21,675 nt of DNA, taken from the NCBI GenBank assembly GCA_052145775.1, contig JBKQNY010000187.1, forward strand, positions 1 through 21,675, written 5' to 3'. Shown here in pieces: positions 8,031 to 13,780 of this stretch. The position numbers were made by a program, and so were the translations under genes. The stretch comes from CAVYPR01 sp052145775. Lineage in GTDB: Bacteria > Actinomycetota > Acidimicrobiia > Acidimicrobiales > RAAP-2. The number at the start of each line of letters is the position of its first letter. Positions within the stretch are counted from its first letter, which is position 1. The notes below the pieces were generated by a model that was not told the origin of the DNA, searched no databases, and worked only from the letters and a program-made list of their open reading frames with translations.

Positions 8031-9035
8031 TCAGCGCTCGGCCGCGGCGAACATCGGGCGGAGGCGCTCGAAGGACTCGATGCACCGGCCGGCGCCCAGC
8101 ACGACGCACTCCAGCGGGGCGTCGACCAGGTGCACGGGCACCGAGGTCCCGTCGGCCAGCCGCTGGCTCATGCCTCTCAGGAGCGCGCCCCCGCCCACCA
8201 GGTGGATCCCCTCGAAGATGATGTCCTGCGCCAGGTCGGGTGGGGCGTCGGCCAGGCACCTGGCCGCGGCCGTCACGACCTGGGACACGTGGTCCTCGAA
8301 GGCGCCGCGCACCTCCTCGGGCCCGAGGAGCACCGTCTTGGGCCGGCCCGAGGTGACCTCCCGCCCGTGGATCTCCGCCTGGCTCTCGTCGTCGTAGGGG
8401 TGGGCGGACCCGATGGCCAGCTTCACGGCCTCAGCCGTCCGTTCGCCGATGGCGATGCCGTGGGTGGTGCGGACGTAGGTCTGGATGTCGGCGTCCAGGT
8501 CGAACCCCCCCACGCGTATGGCCCGCATGGCCACCAGCCCGCCCAGGGAGATGACCGCCATCTCCGAGGTACCGCCTCCGACGTCGACCACCATGGACCC
8601 GACCGGCTCGTCGATGGCCAGCCCAGCCCCGATGGCCGCCGCCATCGGCTGCTCGATGAGGTAACTCGCCGAGGCACCGGCGCGCCGGGCCGCCTCCTTC
8701 ACCGCCCTGCGCTCGACCGCGGTGATGGCCGACGGCACGCAGATGAGGACCCTCGGCCGGTTGATCCGGCTCACGCCGACGCGGCGCAGGAGCAGTTCGA
8801 GCATCCGCTCGGTGATCTCGAAGTCGGTGATGGCTCCCTGGCGCATGGGACGCACGGCGACGATGTACCCCGGCGTTCTCCCGATCATCTGCCACGCCTC
8901 GTCGCCCATGGCCAGCACCTGGCGCGAACGGGTGTCCAGCGCCACGACGGTCGGCTCGTTCAGCACGATGCCCTTGCCCTTGGCGTAGACGAGGGTGTTG
9001 GCCGTCCCCAGGTCGATGGCGAGGTCACGGGACAT
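8031..9035 (-). CDS. mreB: Rod-shape determining actin homologue MreB
   Basis: 334 residues, full length for the family. The phosphate-1 loop DLGTANTLVY (8-17), the NEPTVVALD segment, the LIEQPMAAAIGAGL stretch (126-139), the phosphate-2 loop VVDVGGGTSEMAVISLGG (149-166) and the C-terminal HLVGGGALLRGM adenosine-binding region are all present. MreB forms membrane-bound filaments that organise peptidoglycan synthesis. The start at ATG 9035 gives the canonical N-terminus directly before DLAIDLGTANT. No mreC or mreD lies beside it. It is single on its strand, divergent from the pseudo-HtrA gene (65-base gap containing a CCGAC-N6-GTCGG inverted repeat at 9071-9086) and convergent with the HEAT-repeat gene. 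Confidence 0.97.
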   Translation of the reverse strand: MSRDLAIDLGTANTLVYAKGKGIVLNEPTVVALDTRSRQVLAMGDEAWQMIGRTPGYIVAVRPMRQGAITDFEITERMLELLLRRVGVSRINRPRVLICVPSAITAVERRAVKEAARRAGASASYLIEQPMAAAIGAGLAIDEPVGSMVVDVGGGTSEMAVISLGGLVAMRAIRVGGFDLDADIQTYVRTTHGIAIGERTAEAVKLAIGSAHPYDDESQAEIHGREVTSGRPKTVLLGPEEVRGAFEDHVSQVVTAAARCLADAPPDLAQDIIFEGIHLVGGGALLRGMSQRLADGTSVPVHLVDAPLECVVLGAGRCIESFERLRPMFAAAER

Positions 9036-9100
9036 CTGCCCAATCGTACGGCCACGGGGCGACCCCAAACCCGACTGCTGCGTCGGTAACCTGACGGGCC

Positions 9101-10444
9101 GTGACCCCGCGCGGCCCAGGTCCCTCCGAGGACGGCCCGGACGACCCGCACCGGGACGAAGGGAACGGGGGTGACCGACCCCTGCCCGGTGCCGAATCCT
9201 CCGGCGACACCACACACGACGCGACGCTCCGGGGGTGGCTGCCGCCCGACGACCGGCTCTGGCGCCACCCTTCCGAGGTCCTCGGGTCGTCGTCCCCCGG
9301 GGTCCCTCCAGGTGGGGGAGCCGCCGGTGGGGGCGCGGCGCCCCCCGGGCGGCGGCGCACCGTCGCCACCGGGCTGGCCGCCGGCGCCGCGGTGGCCGCC
9401 ATCGCCGCCGGCATCCTGCTGCTGGCGACCGCCGGCACCGTGCCCGGACCGGCGGGCGGCGGCTCCGGCACGGCCGCCACCCCTGCACTGACCGAGTCCA
9501 TCGGCTGCTGCCGGGACGTCCCGCCGGCCGTGCGCGCCGCGTTGGAGGCGATGGTCTCGCTGCAGGTCACCACGGCCCACGGTGTCGTGCAGGAGTGCGG
9601 GGTCGCGGTCGGTGCCGGCGGGCTGGTGGCCACGACGCTCGACGCCGTGGCCGGGGCGAGCTCGATCGACGCCGTCACCGCCTTCGGGCGCCGGGAGCGG
9701 GCCGTCGTGGTGGCCGGTGACCCCGTGTCCGACGTCGCCGTCCTGCGGGTGGCCGGCGGGCTCAGGCCCGCCCGGTTCGCCACCGGACCCTCGGGCATCG
9801 GCCGCCGGGACCTGGTGCTGGCCGTGGCCCTGGCCGGCGCGGCCCGATCATCGGTGGACAGGTCGGCAACCATGCTGTGGGCAGGGTCGACCGTCCGTTC
9901 GGTTGGGACCGACATCACCCGCGGCGGCGCCTCGGGCATGGGCGGCATCGACGCCGCCTCCCCGTCGATGCCGTCGATGGCCGGCGAGGTCCTGGTCGAG
10001 GGCGACGGCCGGGTGCTCGGCCTGCTGGACGACGCGGCCACCTCGAGGTCGATGAAGGTGTTTCTCCCCGCGGCACTGGTCGTGGGCGTGGCCCGGGTCC
10101 TCGCGGCCTCGGGCCGGGTCCGACACGGGTGGCTCGACGTGACCGGGGCGGATGCCGTTGCGACACCGGGCGGCGGCGCCGGAGACGAGGGGCAGACCAC
10201 CACCACCGCCGTTTCCCGCGGCGCCGGCGGCGCTTTGATCGAGAAGGTGGAGCCCGACGGGGCCGCGGCCGGCGTGCTGCGATCCGGCGACGTCATCACG
10301 AGCATCGACCGGTCCCCGCTCACCTCGATGGCCGAGCTGCGCTCGCTGCTCTACGTGACGAGCCCCGGTGAGCACGTCGAGCTGGGGGTCCGCCGGGGGA
10401 GGTCCTCCCTCTCGGTCGACGTCGCCCTCTCCGCTTCGCCCTAG
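9101..10444 (+). CDS. HtrA-like trypsin-fold/PDZ membrane protein, catalytic residues lost
   Basis: 447 residues from GTG 9101. Residues 1-87 are a Pro/Gly/Asp-rich cytoplasmic part with the motif LPPDDRLWRHPSEV (47-60). One transmembrane helix spans ~88-111. A trypsin-like domain follows (~145-335) and then a PDZ domain (~368-446, ALIEKVEPDGAAAGVLRSGDVITSIDR). Alignment by eye to HtrA proteases: GGYxxTxxHVVAGA is here GGLVATTLDAVAGA, putting D181 at the catalytic His. The Asp of DVAVLRV (D211) is kept. The GNSGGPLV serine region is here SMAGEVLV, putting A294 at the nucleophile. Two of the three triad residues are gone, so it is probably a binding or scaffold protein. It sits between mreB (divergent) and the zincin-like gene (15 bases downstream). 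No clear ribosome binding site is seen. Confidence 0.85.
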   Translation: MTPRGPGPSEDGPDDPHRDEGNGGDRPLPGAESSGDTTHDATLRGWLPPDDRLWRHPSEVLGSSSPGVPPGGGAAGGGAAPPGRRRTVATGLAAGAAVAAIAAGILLLATAGTVPGPAGGGSGTAATPALTESIGCCRDVPPAVRAALEAMVSLQVTTAHGVVQECGVAVGAGGLVATTLDAVAGASSIDAVTAFGRRERAVVVAGDPVSDVAVLRVAGGLRPARFATGPSGIGRRDLVLAVALAGAARSSVDRSATMLWAGSTVRSVGTDITRGGASGMGGIDAASPSMPSMAGEVLVEGDGRVLGLLDDAATSRSMKVFLPAALVVGVARVLAASGRVRHGWLDVTGADAVATPGGGAGDEGQTTTTAVSRGAGGALIEKVEPDGAAAGVLRSGDVITSIDRSPLTSMAELRSLLYVTSPGEHVELGVRRGRSSLSVDVALSASP

Positions 10445-10459
10445 CATGCGTGAGTGGGC

Positions 10460-11668
10460 ATGAACGACCCCGGGGAACCGGGCAACCCGCTGCAGGGCCT
10501 GCTCGGCGACCTCCTCAAAATGATCGGCAGTGCCCCGGGGGGCGCCACCGCCTGGCTCGAGGCGGCTCGGGCCCTCGCCCAGGGCGTCGCCACCGAGGGC
10601 GAGCCCGAGGCGAACCCCGACCCGATCGAGCGCATCCGCCTCGAGGAGCTCGTCCGGGTGGCCGAGATGCACGTGGCCGACGCCACCGGCCTCCCGGTCG
10701 GCCCCTCCGCCCGCCCCCTGGGCGTGCGGCCGGTCGGTCGCGGGGCCTGGGCGCTGCTCGCCCTTGAGTCGTGGACCCCGCTCATGGAGAAGATGGTGGA
10801 GGCGCAGGTCCCCGCCGCCCCGCCGGTGGCGGCCGAACCCGACGGCCTCACAACAGAGGACGGGGGACTGGGGGAGCTGCTCGGCCGGTTCGCCACCACC
10901 ATGGGGCCGGTCCTCCTCGGCATGCAGTTCGGCTCGGCCGCCGGTCACCTCGCCCGGCGGGCCCTGGGCCGCTATGCGCTCCCCCTGCCCTGGACGGTCC
11001 ACGGCGACCTGCTGGTGGTCCCGGCCAACGTCGCCGCCTTCGCCGAGGACTGGAGCCTGCCGCTCGACCAGGCCCAGCTGTGGGTCTGCATCCGGGAGCT
11101 CACGGCCGAGGCCGTGTTGGGCACCCCCCACGTCGCCGCGCGGATCACGGGGCTGCTCGACGCGGCGGCCGCCGACGCCGTCTCGGCCCAGTTGGGCCTG
11201 GCCGAGCGGCTGGGCAGCGAGGCCGGGGACCCGACCGCCCTCCAGGGCCTCCTCGCTGACCCCGAGGCGCTGCTGGCCGACCTGCTCACCCCGGGCCAGC
11301 GCCGCACCGCCACACAGCTCGTCGCCGTGACGACGGCACTCGGAGGGTACGTCGACCACGTCACGACGCAGGTTGCCGGGACCCTGGTGGGTTCGGCCGG
11401 CGCCCTCTCCGAGGCCTGGTACCGCTACCGCACCACCGAGGCCACCGGCGAGCAGGCCGCGGGGGCGCTGTTCGGTCTCGACCTCGGGCGCGAGCAGGTC
11501 GACCGGGGCGCGTCGTTCGTGCGAGGGGTGCTGGAGCGGGCCGGGGAGGAGGGGCTGGCCCGGCTGTGGGAGTCGGACCACACGCTGCCCACGCCGGCCG
11601 AAGTCGACGCCCCCGGCCTGTGGCTGGAGCGGATCGACCTCCCCGACCAGGACAGCGGTGGCGGCTAG
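10460..11668 (+). CDS. Zincin-like/TIGR03624-type putative hydrolase, metal-binding motif degenerate
   Basis: 402 residues from ATG 10460 (GTG 10454 is possible). The Gly/Pro N-terminus with LQGLLGDLLKMIG, the ALAQGVATEGEP segment, the GPVLLGMQFGSAAGHLARRALGRY region, the LLVVPANVAAFAEDWSLPLDQAQLW block and the GGYVDHV segment fit the actinobacterial DUF2342/COG5282 (TIGR03624) family; Rv3195 is a member by memory. In true zincins the helix after this block carries HExxH. Here it reads C-I-R-E-L-T-A (R212, A216), so both histidine positions are lost. No signal peptide is seen, so it is probably cytoplasmic. Its stop codon overlaps that of the convergent gene at a CTAG. It lies 15 bases after the pseudo-HtrA gene, probably in the same transcript. 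Confidence 0.85.
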   Translation: MNDPGEPGNPLQGLLGDLLKMIGSAPGGATAWLEAARALAQGVATEGEPEANPDPIERIRLEELVRVAEMHVADATGLPVGPSARPLGVRPVGRGAWALLALESWTPLMEKMVEAQVPAAPPVAAEPDGLTTEDGGLGELLGRFATTMGPVLLGMQFGSAAGHLARRALGRYALPLPWTVHGDLLVVPANVAAFAEDWSLPLDQAQLWVCIRELTAEAVLGTPHVAARITGLLDAAAADAVSAQLGLAERLGSEAGDPTALQGLLADPEALLADLLTPGQRRTATQLVAVTTALGGYVDHVTTQVAGTLVGSAGALSEAWYRYRTTEATGEQAAGALFGLDLGREQVDRGASFVRGVLERAGEEGLARLWESDHTLPTPAEVDAPGLWLERIDLPDQDSGGG

Positions 11669-11952
11669 CCCGCCTCGGCCTCCTCGGGGAAGCCAAGGTC
11701 CCACTCGAGGGTGAGGTGCTCGCGCTCGGCGTCGCGGACGACCCGCTCGCGGTTGCGGCGGAACTGCGGGTCGTGGGGGGGCAGCAGCACCAGGCGGGCC
11801 AGCGCCCGCTCCCGGAAGGCGTCGACCAGGGCGGCGTCGCCGAAGTCCGACTGCACCTCCCAGTGGGGAGCCACCGGCCCCAGGTAGACGACGCGCACGT
11901 GCCCGACCGGCTCGACCGGCTCGATCTGTGTCTCTTCGGGTTCGGGGGACAT
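11665..11952 (-). CDS. Small acidic hypothetical protein
   Basis: 95 residues. The start at ATG 11952 is fixed by a strong AGGAGG site (complement of 11957-11962) four bases upstream; longer in-frame readings are rejected. The N-terminal 17 residues are Glu/Pro-rich. The core VRVVYLGPVAPHWEVQSDFG looks like a beta hairpin. Helices follow (ALVDAFRERALARLVLLP, RRNRERVVRDAEREH), and the end is acidic. No known domain is recognised. No membrane segment or signal peptide is seen. It is convergent with the zincin-like gene, the two stop codons sharing CTAG at 11665-11668, and divergent from the first whiB. The absence of any known motif makes function unassignable. Confidence 0.7.
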   Translation of the reverse strand: MSPEPEETQIEPVEPVGHVRVVYLGPVAPHWEVQSDFGDAALVDAFRERALARLVLLPPHDPQFRRNRERVVRDAEREHLTLEWDLGFPEEAEAG

Positions 11953-12081
11953 GGGGCCTCCTGGCCGACGGGCCCGGGGGCCGGGCGTTGCGACGGGCGG
12001 CCAGCGTACCTGGTGGCGGGGGGTCCACGATTTCCTTATGGAAAATTTCGAGTGCGGATGTCGCTTTCGATGCAAGCGCGA

Positions 12082-12099
12082 GTTACACTAAGTTGTAAC
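12082..12099 (+). promoter_or_regulatory. GTTACA-N6-TGTAAC inverted repeat upstream of first whiB
   Basis: Perfect 6-base arms, centred about 30 bases before the ATG, lie in a locally AT-rich leader (12028-12110) inside GC-rich DNA. TACACT inside the repeat fits an actinobacterial -10 (TAnnnT). A second small inverted repeat (TTTCC-N4-GGAAA, 12031-12044) lies further upstream. A regulator site overlapping the promoter is plausible. The TGTAAC hexamer recurs upstream of the second whiB. Confidence 0.4.
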
Positions 12100-12119
12100 G
12101 AAACTGAAACGGAGCGCGT

Positions 12120-12365
12120 ATGGATGCCGAATGGATGGCCGACGGTAAGTGCAGGGACATCCCGCCCGCGACGTTCTTCCCGAGCGACGGGATCGGTGTG
12201 CAGGTGGCCCAGCGCATCTGTGCTGAGTGCCCGGTCTCCGAGACATGTCTCGAGTACGCCCTCGCACACCGGATCGACCACGGCGTCTGGGGGGGACGCT
12301 CCGAGCGCGAGCGTCGGCGCATTCTCCGCCGCCGCCGCACCGCCCAACCGGTCGGCGCGGCCTGA
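12120..12365 (+). CDS. WhiB-family Fe-S transcriptional regulator
   Basis: 81 residues. Four cysteines that would bind a [4Fe-4S] cluster are seen: C11, then C34-x2-C37-x5-C43. They are followed by the GVWGG turn (55-59) and a basic, DNA-contacting tail ERERRRILRRRR. WhiB proteins sense redox or nitric oxide state and act with the primary sigma factor SigA. The length is normal for a minimal WhiB. GGAG at 12111-12114, five bases before ATG 12120, supports the start. The WMADGKCRD and FFPSDGIGVQVAQRIC features differ from the WhiB2-like protein at 13347, so these are separate subfamilies. I cannot assign the exact paralogue. Confidence 0.95.
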   Translation: MDAEWMADGKCRDIPPATFFPSDGIGVQVAQRICAECPVSETCLEYALAHRIDHGVWGGRSERERRRILRRRRTAQPVGAA

Positions 12366-12451
12366 TCCGCCCCCGCGGGGGCCCGGCCCGGCCGCACGCG
12401 GCCGGGCGGTGACGTCGCCGCACGACGAGCATCCGCGGCCGCCGGGTCACG

Positions 12452-13360
12452 ATGGGACTTGAGTGCGCCGTCAACGTGAGCGAGGGGCGTGACCGGGCGT
12501 TCCTCGACCGGCTGGCCGACGAGGTCGGCGACACGCTGCTCGACCGGCACAGCGATCCTGACCACCACCGCACGGTCCTCACCCTGGCCGGAACCGACGA
12601 GGCGGTGGAGGCGTCGGCCCGACGGCTGACCGCCCTCGCCGTCGAGATCCTCGATCTCGGGACCCACCAGGGCCGCCACCCGAGGCTGGGGGTGGTGGAC
12701 GTCGTCCCGTTCGTGCCGTTGGTTCCGCTCGACGTCCCCGGGCCGGTGGACAGCCGTGCTGTCGCCGCAGGTGTCCGGCTGGACCCGGCGCCCCCGCTGG
12801 CGGCGGCCGTGGCCGCCCGGGACCGGTTCGCCCGCTGGGCATGGTCAGAACTCGGGGTCCCCTGCTTCTTCTACGGACCGTTGCCCGGGGGCGGCGAGCG
12901 GACGCTGCCAGAGATCCGCCGGCTCGCCTTCACCGGGCTCGCCCCTGACGCCGGCGAGGGACGCCCCCACTCGACCGCAGGGGGTTGTGCCGTCGGAGCC
13001 CGGGGGTTCCTCGTCGCCTACAACTTCTGGCTGGCCGACGGGAACGCCGAGGTGGCCCGAGCGGTCGCCCGGCAGCTGCGGGGCCCGGGGGTGCGGGCGC
13101 TCGGCCTCGACCTGGCGGGCCGCGCCCAGGTCTCCTGCAACCTGATGGAGCCGGGGGTGCACGGCCCGGCCGAGGTGCACGACCGCACGGCCCGACTGCT
13201 GGAGGGAACCGGAGCGACCATCGACCGCTGCGAGCTGGTGGGTCTCCTGCCCGCGATGGTCCTCGACGCCGTACCCGAGGACCGTTGGGCCGAACTGGGA
13301 CTCGGCCCCGACGCCACCGTCGAGGCCCGCCTGGAGGGGCGCAGGCTTAGCTGGCGTTGA
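12452..13360 (+). CDS. Glutamate formimidoyltransferase-like protein (FTCD N-terminal type)
   Basis: 302 residues, the length of the stand-alone formiminotransferase. The N-terminus ECAVNVSEGRD, the DPDHHRTVLTL segment (36-45), RHPRLGVVDVVPFVPL with H76 in the position of the catalytic histidine, FFYGPLPGG and the VAYNFWLADGN strand are family features. The enzyme moves the formimino group between formiminoglutamate and tetrahydrofolate (EC 2.1.2.5). The cyclodeaminase domain of the vertebrate fusion is absent. ATG 12452 is used; no strong ribosome binding site is seen. No histidine-utilisation gene is nearby, so its physiological substrate here is not shown by context. Its 3' end overlaps the convergent whiB2-like gene by 14 bases. 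Confidence 0.9.
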   Translation: MGLECAVNVSEGRDRAFLDRLADEVGDTLLDRHSDPDHHRTVLTLAGTDEAVEASARRLTALAVEILDLGTHQGRHPRLGVVDVVPFVPLVPLDVPGPVDSRAVAAGVRLDPAPPLAAAVAARDRFARWAWSELGVPCFFYGPLPGGGERTLPEIRRLAFTGLAPDAGEGRPHSTAGGCAVGARGFLVAYNFWLADGNAEVARAVARQLRGPGVRALGLDLAGRAQVSCNLMEPGVHGPAEVHDRTARLLEGTGATIDRCELVGLLPAMVLDAVPEDRWAELGLGPDATVEARLEGRRLSWR

Positions 13361-13631
13361 CCATGGCGGCCCGGCGCTGCATGGCGCGGGCCCGGCGCAG
13401 CCGCCGGCGCTCCCGTTCGCTCATGCCACCCCAGATGCCGAATTTCTCACCGTTGGCCAGCGCGTACTCGAGGCAGTCCTCGCGGACCACGCAGCCCCGG
13501 CACACCTCCTTGGCCTCACGGGTGGAGGCCCCTCGCTCGGGGAAGAACAGGTCCGGGTCGACGCCCATGCAGTTCGCCTGGGCCTGCCAGCTCCGTTCCT
13601 CGCCCCCATAGAGCAGTGATACGAGGTCCAC
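13347..13631 (-). CDS. whiB2: WhiB2/WhmD-like transcriptional regulator
   Basis: 94 residues from GTG 13631, chosen because a GGAGG site (complement of 13640-13644) lies eight bases upstream; GTG 13652 would add seven residues but has no site. Cysteines C21, C44-x2-C47-x5-C53 and the GIWGG turn (65-69) give the WhiB cluster and binding fold. The stretches DPDLFFPERGASTREAKEVC and CLEYALANGEKFGIWGG are strongly reminiscent of WhiB2/WhmD, which in mycobacteria and Streptomyces is needed for septation with WhiA. The tail ERERRRLRRARAMQRR is basic. The gene is convergent with the formiminotransferase gene and has its own upstream region. Assignment to WhiB2 is by sequence resemblance from memory. 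Confidence 0.92.
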   Translation of the reverse strand: MDLVSLLYGGEERSWQAQANCMGVDPDLFFPERGASTREAKEVCRGCVVREDCLEYALANGEKFGIWGGMSERERRRLRRARAMQRRAAMVNAS

Positions 13632-13647
13632 CGGAACCCCCTCCCTC

Positions 13648-13675
13648 GCCACTGAGTGGCAGTGATGTAACTACA
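13648..13675 (-). promoter_or_regulatory. Palindrome and TGTAAC element upstream of whiB2-like gene
   Basis: GCCACT-G-AGTGGC at 13648-13660 is a 13-base palindrome just before the ribosome binding site. TGTA-AC-TACA lies at 13666-13675; on the coding strand this reads GTTACA, the same hexamer as at the first whiB. Together they look like an operator/promoter region. No convincing -35/-10 pair is visible. A WhiA or autoregulatory site is speculation. Confidence 0.35.
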
Positions 13676-13765
13676 ATCATGTCATCTTCGCCGATCGCGC
13701 CGCACAGTGCAAGGGGGACAAGCAAGTGCACGCGGGCACAAGAGGTGGGGACCGCTCGTCGGACA

Positions 13766-13778
13766 CCCCCGTTGGGGG
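13766..13778 (-). terminator. Short GC hairpin after the VWA gene
   Basis: CCCCC-GTT-GGGGG lies 2 bases past the VWA gene stop on the minus strand. The 5-bp stem has no T-tract. It could separate VWA transcription from whiB2, but the stem is short and chance occurrence in this GC content is possible. Confidence 0.25.
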
Positions 13779-13780
13779 AC

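Noticed and set aside
9848..12028. 726-codon minus-strand open frame opposite the pseudo-HtrA and zincin-like genes
   Set aside because: Low-complexity Gly/Arg/Pro sequence with no domain; the plus-strand frames have recognisable families.
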